From an uncultured Lachnospiraceae bacterium (GTDB taxonomy: Bacteria; Bacillota; Clostridia; Lachnospirales; Lachnospiraceae): a DNA stretch of 64,000 nucleotides. The stretch is taken from the NCBI GenBank assembly GCA_947165025.1, contig CAMUYQ010000001.1:1-64000 (forward strand). Reading direction: 5' to 3'. Positions 1-9,289 of this stretch are shown here, piece by piece. Numbering within the stretch: the first letter of the stretch is position 1; each line of letters opens with the position of its first letter. The position numbers and the translations under genes were made by a program. The notes below the pieces were generated by a model. The model ran no database searches, was not told the DNA's origin, and worked only from the letters and a program-made list of their open reading frames with translations.

Positions 1-25
1 ACTAATCGGTCGAAGGCTTTCTTAA
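1..25 (+). rRNA. rrl: 23S rRNA, 3' end (partial)
   Basis: The first bases read actaatcggtcgaaggcttt, which closely matches the conserved 3' end of Firmicutes 23S rRNA (B. subtilis has actaatcgatcgaggactta). Only the last ~25 nt lie in the window, so the rest of the gene is upstream and the exact end is approximate. A terminator follows about 45 nt later, too close for a 5S gene to fit between them. Confidence 0.8.
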
Positions 26-70
26 AAAGATGTCGGTTCGTTGTCAGTGTTTGGTTGTTAAGATACCCAA

Positions 71-99
71 GCGGGGCAGTTTATTCTGCTCCGCTTTTT
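71..99 (+). terminator. Rho-independent terminator of the rRNA operon
   Basis: A 9-bp stem (gcggggcag / ctgctccgc, one G-U pair) with a 5-6 nt loop is followed by a run of T. It sits directly after the 23S 3' end and would close the rRNA transcript. Confidence 0.85.
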
Positions 100-145
100 A
101 TATGTCGAAGTATTGTGAATTATTGTATATTTTTCTGAAAATGTA

Positions 146-154
146 TGATATAAT
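146..154 (+). promoter_or_regulatory. Extended -10 promoter for cheV
   Basis: TGATATAAT is a perfect -10 box (149-154) with the TG of an extended -10 element one base upstream. The best -35-like hexamer (TTGTAT, 123-128) is 20 bp away, so the extended -10 probably does most of the work. It lies about 57 bp before the cheV start. Confidence 0.6.
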
Positions 155-211
155 TAATTCGCTGATTGTAGATTTTTTTACGATCGAGACATTATCATAT
201 GAGGTGAAGGT

Positions 212-1132
212 ATGGATAGCAAAATCTTGTTGGAAAACGGTACTAATGAGTTAGAGATCCTTGAGTTCAAACTTGGGGAGAACTCTTATGGGATCAACGT
301 TGCGAAGATACGTGAGATAATCACATATCAGCCTGTAACGCCTGTTCCTAATGCACACCCTTCGGTAGAAGGTATTTTCATGCCCAGAGATAAGATGATC
401 ACAGCCATCAGTCTGAAGAATGCTCTTCAGATGGGGGATGATGCAAGTGATTCGGGACTCTTTATCATAACCAATTTCAACAAGCTTGATGTTGCTTTTC
501 ATGTTGACAGGGTAATGGGTATTCACCGTGTTAACTGGACGGAGATCATCAAACCTGATGCAACTGTCAATAACGAGATTGAAGGTGTTTCAACAGGTAT
601 CGTAAAGTTCGATGACAGACTTGTTATAATTCTCGACTTCGAGAAGATCGTTGCAGACATCAGTCCTGAGACAGGACTTAGAATGAACCAGATAGATGCA
701 CTCGGAGAAAGAGAGAGGAGTGATATTCCGATCGTTATCGCAGAAGATTCACACCTTCTTAACAAGCTCATCAATGATGCACTTTCGGCAGCCGGATATA
801 TTAATGTTAAGCGTACGAACGACGGACTTGAAGCATGGAATTATATCGTTGATGCCAAGGAAAAGGGCGAACTTAATGAGAGAGTTCAGCTTGTTATCAC
901 TGATATCGAGATGCCTCAGATGGATGGTCACAGACTTACGCACATGATCAAGACCGACGATGAGCTTAAGGATATACCTGTAATTATCTTCTCGTCACTT
1001 GTCAATGAGGAGATGAGAGTCAAGGGTGAAGCACTTGGTGCAGATGCACAGCTTTCCAAACCTGAGATCGGCAATCTTGTTCTTCTTATCGACAAGCTTG
1101 TATCAGGAGTAAAGGCACCTGCTGCAGAATAA
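212..1132 (+). CDS. cheV: Chemotaxis protein CheV (CheW domain plus receiver)
   Basis: 306 aa with the two-domain layout of CheV: an N-terminal CheW-like coupling domain (about residues 13-150) and a C-terminal receiver domain (about 172-298). In the family it links chemoreceptors to CheA, and phosphorylation of its receiver tunes adaptation. The receiver keeps the acidic pocket (AEDS), the phospho-acceptor Asp231 in TDIEMPQMDG and the conserved Lys in LSKPE. The ATG at 212 follows gaggtgaagg. The gene is a single unit between its own extended -10 promoter and a terminator, with no other chemotaxis gene in the window. Family call is firm; that it acts in chemotaxis here follows from the family. 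Confidence 0.93.
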   Translation: MDSKILLENGTNELEILEFKLGENSYGINVAKIREIITYQPVTPVPNAHPSVEGIFMPRDKMITAISLKNALQMGDDASDSGLFIITNFNKLDVAFHVDRVMGIHRVNWTEIIKPDATVNNEIEGVSTGIVKFDDRLVIILDFEKIVADISPETGLRMNQIDALGERERSDIPIVIAEDSHLLNKLINDALSAAGYINVKRTNDGLEAWNYIVDAKEKGELNERVQLVITDIEMPQMDGHRLTHMIKTDDELKDIPVIIFSSLVNEEMRVKGEALGADAQLSKPEIGNLVLLIDKLVSGVKAPAAE

Positions 1133-1144
1133 ATAAAAAATGTT

Positions 1145-1175
1145 ACGGAGTCGGGTTACCCGGCTCCGTTTTTTA
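1145..1175 (+). terminator. Rho-independent terminator after cheV
   Basis: acggagtcggg / cccggctccgt form an 11-bp stem with a three-base TTA loop and one G-U pair, followed by TTTTTT. It separates cheV from the acidic repeat protein gene. Confidence 0.9.
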
Positions 1176-1180
1176 GTTGT

Positions 1181-1208
1181 TTGGACAGCCAAAATATGAT
1201 AGTATAAA
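1181..1208 (+). promoter_or_regulatory. Sigma-A-type promoter for the repeat protein operon
   Basis: TTGGAC (1181-1186) and TATAAA (1203-1208) are spaced 16 bp apart, just after the cheV terminator and 29 bp before the next start codon. Sequence match only. Confidence 0.5.
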
Positions 1209-1237
1209 TTGATATTTTGTGTAATGCGGAGGAACAA

Positions 1238-4042
1238 ATGGCGCAGTCCACTGAAGATTATTTAGACAGTCTGCTCAGACAGGCAATGGGCATACCTGAT
1301 CCCGAGCCTGAGGTCAAGGAAGTGCAACCGTCACCCGAACTTGAAAGGGATGATGTTCTTGCAATGGCTGAAGGTCTTACGGGGTCCAATTCTGCTATTC
1401 TCGGAAATGTTTATGATCATAATGCGTCCTTTACAAATGAGGGCGAGATCGAAATTCCTGCGCCGGAACCTGTGCCTGCAGTGACGCCGGCTGCTGTTGA
1501 AACTCCTGCTGTCGAAATCCCCGCTGAAGATTTACCTGATCCCGATGCACCTCCGGTGATCGGAAGGACCGAATCAGACGAGATCCCCACAGATACAGTT
1601 CAAATTGAGAGTCCTGTTGTAACAGAGACTCCTGTTATAACCGAGAATCTCCTTCCCGATATTGAGGAGTCTGTTGCTGCCGTCGAAGAAACCACACAGC
1701 AGGGTGAAGAGAGCATTCCCGAATTATCAGATGACGATCTTTCGGCTCTAATGTCAGAGCCTGTAATAATTCCGGATTCACCGGTGATAGAACCGGGTGA
1801 TAATCTGGATATTCTTGAGCATACAATTCCCGAGGGGCTTGTAGAGCCTTCCATAGAAGAACCTGTGATCACAGAGGAACCTTTGATCACTGAAGAGCCT
1901 CTGATTATGGAAGAACCGATCATTGAGGAGCCTGTAATTACGGAAGAACCCATTATCGAAGAACCTGTAATTACAGAGGAGCCGGTAATCACAGAAGAAC
2001 CTGTTCTTGAGGAGCCGTTAATTACAGAAGAGCCCATCATAGAAGAGCCCATTATAGAAGAACCATTAATTACAGAAGAGCCTGTGATCACAGAGGAACC
2101 TGCAATTGAGGAACCCACCGTCGAAGAACCTGCAGCTGAAGAGATGGCAGCTCCTTCAATTTCGATAGATGACCTTGACCCGAACGACAGTAGCAAGGCG
2201 CTCGATCCGGATATGATATCAGCTCTGTTTGCGAGCGCAAACGCAGAAGATGCTGCAGAAGAACCGGTGATCGAAGAAGAGCCTGTCATCGAAGAACCTG
2301 TAATAGAAGAACCTGCTATTGAGGAACCTGCTATTGAGGAACCTGCTATCGAGGAACCTGCTATCGAGGAATCTGCAATTGAAGAACCAGTCATAGAAGA
2401 GCCTGCACTTGAAGAGCCCGTAATTGATGAACTTCCTGAAGAAACAGCGGATGCGGATCTTGAAGAGCTTACCATTCCGGATGAAGGCGATGAGGAACCT
2501 CTTATAGCCGACCAGGAGATATCGGATCTTCTGTCTACACTCGGAGAGATCACCGGGGAGAATGAAGTTTCGGAAGAAGCGGCCGCAGAAGAGCCTGCGG
2601 AGGCTGATGATGAAGTGGCAACGGATGAAACTGCTGAGTCTGCATCTGATCTGGACCTTGGCGGAATAGACATGTTCGATACCGATCTGTCCGCTATGCT
2701 CGATGATGTAACGAGTTCGCTTGAATCACCGGAGGATGGTGCATCTGAAGATATAACTGATTCATCGGACCTTAATGATCTTCTCGGATCACTTGATGAC
2801 GGATCGGGAGATCTGTCCGATATAGGTGATCTTCTTGAAAAAGATGAAAACTCCGAACTTGTAGATCCCAATACCGAGACTGCGGAAGCACTCTTTGCAT
2901 CCGATTCCGAAGAAGATCTGTTCGGCATTGAAAATGTAATAGATGAAGAAGAATCCGGCGGCAAGAAGAAAAAGAAAAAGAAACGCGGATTATTCGGTAA
3001 AAAGAAAAAGCAAAGCGATAATGTAGAGATAATCGGCGAAGATGAGGAGATGCTCATCGATCCGGATCTTCTCGATATTCCTGATGAATCGGAAATAAAG
3101 AAAAAGAAGGGCGGATTCTTTGCCAATCTGTTTGCCAAACTCTTTGAAGAGGTCGGTGATGATGCAGAGAGTGAAAATGAGCTTCTTGGTATAGAACAGA
3201 CAGCTGTTGAGATCGCCCAGGAAGGTGCCGAGGAGAATGAGGCGATCCTTTCTGAACTGGAAGAAGAGGGCGCTGAAAAGGACAAGAAAAAGAAGAAAGA
3301 AAAGAAAAAGAAAGAAAAGAAAGACAAGAAGGGTAAGAAGGACGGGGGCGCCGAAGGAGAAGAAGGCGAAGAGCCGGCAGAGGAGCCCAAGAAAAAGAAA
3401 AAAGAAAAGAAAAAGAAAGAAAAGCTTCCGGAGCCTCCGGGCAAGAAGCTGCCGCGTAAGAAGGTCGTTGCCATATCGCTTTTCTGCATAACGATCGGAA
3501 TCGTTATCACGTTCCTTGCGTTCATGTATCCGTATTCACAGGACATGAAGAAAGCAAAGAAGTTCTATGCAACGGGTGAATACCAGAAGACTTATGAGTA
3601 TATGCGCGGTCATAAACTTACAAGTGATGACGAGATACTGTATAACAAGACAACGACACTGCTCCGCATTAAGAGGCCGTATGATTCGTACCAGAACTAT
3701 ATGAAAATGGGGCTTCGAATGGAGGCGCTGAATGCGCTCGTTCAGGGAATACAGATGTCGGATAAGTATGCCGAGGAAGCGGCATCACTCGGTATAATAG
3801 ATAAGTATTCCCAGTTGTCACGCAAGATATATGATGAGCTTTATAACACGTTCGGCGTAACTGTTGACAGGGCCAGAGGCTGGATAGAACTTGAAGGTTC
3901 ACCCGAGTACACAAGGGCGTTGTATGAATGCCTTCGTGATACATCGGGGGTAAAGGATGATGAGCCGATCAATCCGCCGCCTGTTGTCGATACGACAGAC
4001 AATGACAATGAGGTCATCAACGCGGAGGAGAACAATCTGTGA
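1238..4042 (+). CDS. Acidic EEPxI-repeat membrane protein with TPR-like C-terminus
   Basis: Unrecognised. From the ATG at 1238 (Shine-Dalgarno gcggagga; an in-frame TTG at 1217 lies upstream of that site) it is 934 aa. Visible parts: a short N-terminal segment YLDSLLRQAMG; a Pro/Glu-rich region; two blocks of degenerate EEPVI/EEPVIT repeats (about residues 205-305 and 340-402); Asp/Ser-rich acidic stretches; three poly-Lys/Glu tracts (about 570-595 and 680-740); one predicted membrane helix at about 743-766; and an outside domain of ~165 residues with TPR-like helices. The likely topology is a large disordered inner part with a small outer part. The stop overlaps the hisH start by 4 nt. It resembles FimV/HubP polar landmark proteins in general build only, not in sequence. 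Function unknown. Confidence 0.8.
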   Translation: MAQSTEDYLDSLLRQAMGIPDPEPEVKEVQPSPELERDDVLAMAEGLTGSNSAILGNVYDHNASFTNEGEIEIPAPEPVPAVTPAAVETPAVEIPAEDLPDPDAPPVIGRTESDEIPTDTVQIESPVVTETPVITENLLPDIEESVAAVEETTQQGEESIPELSDDDLSALMSEPVIIPDSPVIEPGDNLDILEHTIPEGLVEPSIEEPVITEEPLITEEPLIMEEPIIEEPVITEEPIIEEPVITEEPVITEEPVLEEPLITEEPIIEEPIIEEPLITEEPVITEEPAIEEPTVEEPAAEEMAAPSISIDDLDPNDSSKALDPDMISALFASANAEDAAEEPVIEEEPVIEEPVIEEPAIEEPAIEEPAIEEPAIEESAIEEPVIEEPALEEPVIDELPEETADADLEELTIPDEGDEEPLIADQEISDLLSTLGEITGENEVSEEAAAEEPAEADDEVATDETAESASDLDLGGIDMFDTDLSAMLDDVTSSLESPEDGASEDITDSSDLNDLLGSLDDGSGDLSDIGDLLEKDENSELVDPNTETAEALFASDSEEDLFGIENVIDEEESGGKKKKKKKRGLFGKKKKQSDNVEIIGEDEEMLIDPDLLDIPDESEIKKKKGGFFANLFAKLFEEVGDDAESENELLGIEQTAVEIAQEGAEENEAILSELEEEGAEKDKKKKKEKKKKEKKDKKGKKDGGAEGEEGEEPAEEPKKKKKEKKKKEKLPEPPGKKLPRKKVVAISLFCITIGIVITFLAFMYPYSQDMKKAKKFYATGEYQKTYEYMRGHKLTSDDEILYNKTTTLLRIKRPYDSYQNYMKMGLRMEALNALVQGIQMSDKYAEEAASLGIIDKYSQLSRKIYDELYNTFGVTVDRARGWIELEGSPEYTRALYECLRDTSGVKDDEPINPPPVVDTTDNDNEVINAEENNL

Positions 4043-4644
4043 TCGCGATAATAGACTATGATGCCGGCAATATGCTCAGTGTCGTCAAGGCCCTCAAGGC
4101 ACTCGGAGAGGAACCTGTCATAACAAGGGATCCGGGTACGCTGAACCTTGCAGATAAGATCATACTACCGGGAGTCGGAGCATTCGGAGATGCGATGGAT
4201 AAGTTGAACGGATACAACCTTGTTCCGGTCATAAAAGATCTTATCAACAGTAACAAACCATTTCTCGGAATTTGTCTCGGCTTGCAGCTACTTTACGAGG
4301 AGAGCGATGAGGCACCCGGTGCACAGGGCATTGGAGCCCTTGCCGGAAGGATACGCAGGATTCCGGTCGGAGAGTACAGGAAGATCCCGCACATGGGATG
4401 GAATTCCCTTGAGCTTCCTAACAGGGGAAGACTGTTTGAAGGGATCGACGAAGGTTCATATGTCTATTTTGTACATTCGTATTATCTTGATGCAAAGGAC
4501 AGATCCACGGTCACTGCAACATGCGATTACAATGTCAGGATCGATGCTTCGGTTGAATCGGGCAACCTGTTCGCATGTCAGTTCCATCCGGAAAAGAGCG
4601 GCTCAGTCGGACTTAAGATACTTGAAAACTTTATCAAACTGTAA
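4039..4644 (+). CDS. hisH: Imidazole glycerol phosphate synthase subunit HisH
   Basis: Glutamine amidotransferase subunit of IGP synthase (201 aa), which releases ammonia from glutamine and passes it to HisF in histidine biosynthesis. The class I triad is present: Cys79 in the nucleophile elbow GICLGLQ, and His183 and Glu185 in FHPEKSG. The start is GTG at 4039, overlapping the stop of the preceding gene by 4 nt, so translation may be coupled. hisF follows after 8 nt. No other his genes are nearby, so the pathway is scattered in this genome. Confidence 0.95.
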   Translation: MIAIIDYDAGNMLSVVKALKALGEEPVITRDPGTLNLADKIILPGVGAFGDAMDKLNGYNLVPVIKDLINSNKPFLGICLGLQLLYEESDEAPGAQGIGALAGRIRRIPVGEYRKIPHMGWNSLELPNRGRLFEGIDEGSYVYFVHSYYLDAKDRSTVTATCDYNVRIDASVESGNLFACQFHPEKSGSVGLKILENFIKL

Positions 4645-4652
4645 AGCTTACG

Positions 4653-5429
4653 ATGTATACCAAAAGAATTATCCCATGCCTTGATGTCAACAACGGAAGA
4701 GTTGTCAAAGGCGTTAACTTTGTAAATCTCCGAGATGCGGGTGACCCGGTTGATATAGCTGCGGCTTATGATAAAGCCGGAGCCGATGAACTTGTATTTC
4801 TTGATATCACTGCCTCAAGCGATGCCAGAAATACCGTGGCAGATATGGTACGGGCAGTGGCCGAAACGATCTTTATTCCGTTTACGGTAGGCGGCGGGAT
4901 CAGAACGGTAGATGATTTCAGGTATCTGTTAAGGGAAGGTGCAGACAAGATAAGCATCAATTCCGCAGCGATAATGAATCCTGATCTTATCTCGGATGCG
5001 GCCGACAAGTTTGGAAGCCAGTGCGTTGTTGTTGCAATAGATGCCAAGAGGCGTTCCGACGGGAGCGGATGGAACATTTACAAAAACGGCGGAAGAGTAG
5101 ATATGGGTATCGATGCCGTCGAATGGGCAATGAAAGCAGACAGGCTCGGAGCCGGAGAGATCCTGCTGACGAGCATGGACTGTGACGGCACAAAGGCAGG
5201 CTTTGATGTAAACCTTACGAAGATCATATCAGACAATGTCGGTATTCCCGTTATAGCCAGTGGCGGTGCAGGCACCAAAGAACATTTCCTTGAAGTGCTG
5301 ACAGAGGGAGGCGCTGATGCGGCACTTGCGGCATCGCTTTTCCACTACAAAGAACTTGAGATAAGCGATCTTAAGGATTACCTTAGCGAAAACGGCATAT
5401 CGGTAAGGAGAGACAAACGTGATAGATAA
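4653..5429 (+). CDS. hisF: Imidazole glycerol phosphate synthase subunit HisF
   Basis: Cyclase subunit of IGP synthase (258 aa). It uses ammonia from HisH to turn PRFAR into imidazole glycerol phosphate and AICAR. It is a TIM barrel with both catalytic aspartates in place: Asp11 in IPCLDV and Asp130 in VVAIDAKR. Phosphate-binding loops TVGGGIR and ASGGAG are also clear. The ATG at 4653 has only a weak Shine-Dalgarno, which fits coupling to hisH eight bases upstream. Its 3' end overlaps the GTG start of ung by 11 nt. Confidence 0.96.
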   Translation: MYTKRIIPCLDVNNGRVVKGVNFVNLRDAGDPVDIAAAYDKAGADELVFLDITASSDARNTVADMVRAVAETIFIPFTVGGGIRTVDDFRYLLREGADKISINSAAIMNPDLISDAADKFGSQCVVVAIDAKRRSDGSGWNIYKNGGRVDMGIDAVEWAMKADRLGAGEILLTSMDCDGTKAGFDVNLTKIISDNVGIPVIASGGAGTKEHFLEVLTEGGADAALAASLFHYKELEISDLKDYLSENGISVRRDKRDR

Positions 5430-6087
5430 TGACTGGCTTGAACCGCTCTCTGCCGAATTTAAGAAACCGTATTATGCCGATCTTTACAGATTCGTAAACA
5501 CCGAATACAACACTAAGACAATATATCCGCCAAAGAACGATGTGTTTGCGGCATATGACAGGACGCCGCTTGCAAACGTAAAAGTTCTGATACTCGGACA
5601 GGATCCGTATCATGAACCGGGACAGGCCCACGGGCTGTGCTTTTCGGTCAATCCCGGGATTGATATTCCTCCAAGTCTTGTAAACATATACAAAGAACTT
5701 CACGATGATCTCGGATGTTACATTCCGAATAACGGTTATCTCGTTAAGTGGGCAGACCAGGGTGTTATGTTGTTAAACTCGGTGCTCACCGTAAGGGCGC
5801 ATGCGGCCAATTCTCATCAGAACAAAGGATGGGAAAAGTTCACGGATGCGACGATCGCAGCACTTAACAGACAGGACCGCCCGATCGTGTTCATGCTGTG
5901 GGGAAGAAGTGCGCAGCAAAAAGCATCGATGCTCAACAATCCGAAGCATCTTGTGCTCACAGCCGCACATCCGAGCCCGCTTTCTGCATACAGAGGTTTT
6001 CTCGGCTGCAGGCATTTTTCGAAAGCAAATGATTTTCTGTCAAAGAACGGAGTAGAGCCGATCGACTGGCAGATTGAAAACAGATAA
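5419..6087 (+). CDS. ung: Uracil-DNA glycosylase, family 1
   Basis: Removes uracil from DNA as the first step of base-excision repair. 222 aa, typical length. Motif A GQDPYH carries the catalytic Asp62 and motif B HPSPLS carries His184, which together define family 1 UDG. The GTG start lies inside the end of hisF (11-nt overlap), which implies co-transcription with hisHF. The gene ends 16 nt before the start of the next gene. Confidence 0.96.
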   Translation: MIDNDWLEPLSAEFKKPYYADLYRFVNTEYNTKTIYPPKNDVFAAYDRTPLANVKVLILGQDPYHEPGQAHGLCFSVNPGIDIPPSLVNIYKELHDDLGCYIPNNGYLVKWADQGVMLLNSVLTVRAHAANSHQNKGWEKFTDATIAALNRQDRPIVFMLWGRSAQQKASMLNNPKHLVLTAAHPSPLSAYRGFLGCRHFSKANDFLSKNGVEPIDWQIENR

Positions 6088-6103
6088 AAATGGAGAAACA
6101 GTA

Positions 6104-7270
6104 ATGGGAAAAAAGGAGGCGCTGGCCCTCAAGATATTTGTGGGAGCTGTGCTTGTCATAGCACTTCTGTTCGGCGCATTTTATTTTGAAAGTTACAGAT
6201 ACGAGGCAAACGAAGTTGCCGATCTGATAAATAAGGGTAACAGGTACATGGAGGCCGAATGTTACTCCGAGGCGATCGAGTGTTATGAGAGAGCACTTGA
6301 ACACGAGGAGAACAATGAGCAGATCAAGTCGGCCATAGTCAAGGCCTACATGTCGATGGCGGAAGGATACGGTGAAGGCGATGAGGCCCTGCTTTGCTAT
6401 CAGAATGCACTTGCCGTCAATCCAAATAACAAGACTGCTTACTGGTCGATCGCAAACATATATGAAAATCGCGGCGATGAAGATACGATGCTCGAAGTGC
6501 TTCACAAAGGGTTTGATGATACGGGCGACGAATCGATGAACGCAAAAGTGTTTGCCGTGGAAGAGGAACGCGCAAGGATCCAGGCTGAAGAAGAGGCGAG
6601 GATTGCAGAAGAGGAAGCAAGGCGTGCCGAAGAAGAGGCAAGGGCAGCCAAGCTTGATCCGTTAAAGGAACTGTTCATCGCCAAGGATTACGATGCCATC
6701 AAGGATAAGCTCCGCGAGGAGGAATACGTTGCTTTTTCCGACGAGGTTATCGGTGACAATTCCTATTATGTCGGTGATTACGATACTGACGGAAAGCGCG
6801 AGGGATACGGTATCGCGGTTTATGAAAACGGGTATTACTACTATGGTGAATACCATGATGACAAGCGCAGCGGACACGGAGTCCTGATGCGTGCCAGTTA
6901 TTCGGACAGTTCATCGATCGGGTCTTTTATCTTTGAGGGCGAATGGTCAGATGATAAACCGAACGGAAACGGAACCGCAAAGTCCAGTTATTTTAAGGAC
7001 AAGATAAGTGCGAATGATTTTGCAACAAAAGAGATTTCCGGAAACTACACGGACGGTCTTGAGGACGGAACGATGACTCTTGTCGGAACGACCCGCTCCG
7101 GTGCAAAGAGAACGTTCAAGTATACAGCCAAGGACGGCATAGCCGCAAAATCAAGCAAGGAAGATTCCGGTGTAAAGGGACAGTACATAATAGCGCAGAC
7201 AGATGATAAGAGCGAGAGCCTTACAAGTGACGGATCAAAACGAGGAGTGGAAGGATTCATAGAGGAGTGA
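6104..7270 (+). CDS. Membrane-anchored TPR / MORN-repeat protein
   Basis: 388 aa from ATG 6104, chosen because tggaga lies 7 nt upstream; an in-frame TTG at 6074 inside ung lacks a site. Order of parts: short Lys-rich start, one membrane helix (about residues 5-25), two or three TPR-like helical pairs (about 33-140), a charged Ala/Glu/Arg coiled coil (about 150-185), then MORN-type repeats around GKREGYGIAVYENG, YYYGEYHDDKRSGHG and GEWSDDKPNGNG (about 215-300). MORN repeats are usually scaffold or surface-binding elements. The topology (N-terminal anchor with an extracellular remainder) is inferred. Its helix-plus-TPR build recalls the C-terminus of the acidic repeat protein four genes upstream. 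Function unknown. Confidence 0.8.
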   Translation: MGKKEALALKIFVGAVLVIALLFGAFYFESYRYEANEVADLINKGNRYMEAECYSEAIECYERALEHEENNEQIKSAIVKAYMSMAEGYGEGDEALLCYQNALAVNPNNKTAYWSIANIYENRGDEDTMLEVLHKGFDDTGDESMNAKVFAVEEERARIQAEEEARIAEEEARRAEEEARAAKLDPLKELFIAKDYDAIKDKLREEEYVAFSDEVIGDNSYYVGDYDTDGKREGYGIAVYENGYYYYGEYHDDKRSGHGVLMRASYSDSSSIGSFIFEGEWSDDKPNGNGTAKSSYFKDKISANDFATKEISGNYTDGLEDGTMTLVGTTRSGAKRTFKYTAKDGIAAKSSKEDSGVKGQYIIAQTDDKSESLTSDGSKRGVEGFIEE

Positions 7271-7291
7271 TCCTTATCCGGGAGGAATAAG

Positions 7292-8548
7292 ATGAGAAAA
7301 AAAGCATTTATTGACAAAGCAACTGCCGAAAAGATCGCGGCAAAGATACCGACGCCGTTTTATGTGTATGACGAGGCTGGGATCGTTAAGAATATTGAGA
7401 ACATCAAGTCTGCGTTCTCATGGAACAAAGGATTTAAAGAGTATTTTGCGGTCAAGGCAACTCCCAATCCGTTTCTCCTGTCGATAATGAAGAAGAATGG
7501 GATAGGAGTGGACTGCTCCAGTCTTACGGAACTCATGCTTTCAAAGGCAGTAGGTTTTTCAGGCGATGATATAATGTTCTCTTCAAATGAGACACCTGCA
7601 GAGGACTATATCCTTGCAAAAGAGCTCGGAGCGATAATCAATCTTGACGACATCACACATGTGGAATATTTCGATAAGCTGTGCGGTGTCAATGAAACGA
7701 TGAGCATCAGGTACAATCCGGGCGGAGTCTTTACCGTCAGCAACGGCATCATGGATAATCCCCAGGATGCAAAGTACGGTATGACGACCGAGCAGATGTA
7801 TGAAGCCGTTAAGATGCTTTCCGATAAAGGTGTTAAACATTTCGGGATCCACTCGTTCCTTGTCAGCAATACGGTAACGAACGATTATTATCCTATGCTT
7901 GCAGAACAGCTTTTTGCACTTGCTGCGGATATCCATGAGAAGACAGGTGTTCATATCGCTTTTGTAAATCTGTCAGGCGGTGTGGGGATACCGTATACAC
8001 CCGATCAGGAACCCAATGATATTTTCGTCATCGGTGACGGTGTCCGTAAAGTTTACGAGAAGATATTTGTTCCGAAAGGAATGGATGATGTGGCGATATA
8101 TACTGAAATGGGCCGCTTTGTTATGGGGCCTTACGGTGCACTTGTAACAAAGGCTATCCACGAGAAACACATATACAAGGAGTACATAGGTGTTGACGCC
8201 TGTGCGGTCAATCTTATGCGTCCTGCAATGTACGGAAGTTATCATCATATAACCGTTCTCGGAAAAGAAGAAGAACCGTGTACACAGATGTATGATGTTG
8301 TAGGCGGCCTGTGCGAGAATAACGACAAGTTTGCGATAGACAGAAATCTTCCGAAGATCGAAAAAGGTGATCTTCTGTTCATACATGATACGGGTGCTCA
8401 CGGTTTTGCCATGGGATACAATTACAACGGTAAGCTCAGGAGCGCCGAAGTGCTTCTTCATCCCGACAAGAGTTTTGAGATGATAAGACGTGCCGAGACT
8501 CCGAAGGATTATTTTGCGACGTTTGATTTTTCAGACTATAAGTTTTAA
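7292..8548 (+). CDS. lysA: Diaminopimelate decarboxylase (fold III PLP enzyme)
   Basis: Converts meso-diaminopimelate to lysine and CO2, the last step of lysine synthesis. 418 aa. The PLP lysine lies in YFAVKATPNP near the start of the alanine-racemase-like barrel. The glycine-rich phosphate site is NLSGGVGIPY, and the C-terminal beta domain has the active-site Cys in GGLCENND and the GAHGFAMGYNYNG signature. ATG 7292 has gggaggaataag upstream. The paralogous carboxynorspermidine decarboxylase is possible, but the length and signatures fit LysA better. A two-component system starts 9 nt after its stop. Confidence 0.88.
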   Translation: MRKKAFIDKATAEKIAAKIPTPFYVYDEAGIVKNIENIKSAFSWNKGFKEYFAVKATPNPFLLSIMKKNGIGVDCSSLTELMLSKAVGFSGDDIMFSSNETPAEDYILAKELGAIINLDDITHVEYFDKLCGVNETMSIRYNPGGVFTVSNGIMDNPQDAKYGMTTEQMYEAVKMLSDKGVKHFGIHSFLVSNTVTNDYYPMLAEQLFALAADIHEKTGVHIAFVNLSGGVGIPYTPDQEPNDIFVIGDGVRKVYEKIFVPKGMDDVAIYTEMGRFVMGPYGALVTKAIHEKHIYKEYIGVDACAVNLMRPAMYGSYHHITVLGKEEEPCTQMYDVVGGLCENNDKFAIDRNLPKIEKGDLLFIHDTGAHGFAMGYNYNGKLRSAEVLLHPDKSFEMIRRAETPKDYFATFDFSDYKF

Positions 8549-8556
8549 GGATCAGT

Positions 8557-9276
8557 ATGCTTCGTATAGCTGTATGTGATGATGACCGATCAGACCGCGA
8601 GAGGGTTCACGGCCTGGTCGGTTTATATTTGAAAGAAAAGGATATCCGGGCGGATGTCCGGCAGTTTGATCATCCGGATGCCCTTATTGAAGAGTGTAAA
8701 GCTTTCAGACCACATATCTATATTCTTGACATAGTAATGCCAATGTTGAGCGGCATCGAGGCTGCCCGCGAACTGCGCTGGGACCAGCCGGATGCACAGA
8801 TCATATTTGCGACATCCGAGACATCGTATGCTCTCGAATCATTTGATGTAAATCCCATCAATTATATAGTTAAACCGATTGAGAAAGAGAAACTGTTCCA
8901 GACGCTCGATCTTGCGATCGGACGAGTCGATCCTGAAAAGGAAAGGTATATTAATCTTCGTACCAGGGATGGGATGGTATCTGTACCTGTTGATGATATT
9001 CTTTATGTCGAATACGGGAATCATGTCGTTTCGTATCATACTTTTTTGCATGATACGATCAAGCTTCCGACGATCAGGATTGGTTTTTCGGAGTATCTTG
9101 AAAACAATCATCCGCATGATAAAATCATTCGCTGCCATGAATCGATCGCTGTAAATATCAATGCGATAATAAAGCTGTCCAAGAATGACATCACGCTCAG
9201 CAATAATGAACACATCCCGGTCTCGAAGAGCCGGTATTCTTCTGTTCTGGAAAGGTATATGGATCACAGATTATGA
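8557..9276 (+). CDS. LytTR-family response regulator (AgrA/LytR type)
   Basis: 239 aa: receiver domain (about residues 2-120, phospho-acceptor Asp58 in YILDIVMP, acidic pair in CDDD, Lys in YIVKPI) and a C-terminal LytTR DNA-binding domain (about 132-235). Regulators of this class act with HPK10-type kinases and often control peptide signalling, bacteriocins, adhesion or cell-wall genes. The cognate kinase gene starts 14 nt downstream. No agrB- or agrD-like gene is visible nearby, so the signal is unknown. Confidence 0.93.
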   Translation: MLRIAVCDDDRSDRERVHGLVGLYLKEKDIRADVRQFDHPDALIEECKAFRPHIYILDIVMPMLSGIEAARELRWDQPDAQIIFATSETSYALESFDVNPINYIVKPIEKEKLFQTLDLAIGRVDPEKERYINLRTRDGMVSVPVDDILYVEYGNHVVSYHTFLHDTIKLPTIRIGFSEYLENNHPHDKIIRCHESIAVNINAIIKLSKNDITLSNNEHIPVSKSRYSSVLERYMDHRL

Positions 9277-9289
9277 TCCGGGGAAAATC

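Noticed and set aside
1850-2440. Possible CRISPR-like repeat array
   Set aside because: The periodicity is 15-18 bp, in frame and coding (EEPxI), with no unique spacers and no cas genes.
1600-3546. A 648-codon open frame on the minus strand
   Set aside because: It is the antisense of the Glu/Lys-rich repeat gene; its Ser/Gly/Phe repeats are just the complement of Glu/Asp/Pro/Lys codons, with no ribosome site.
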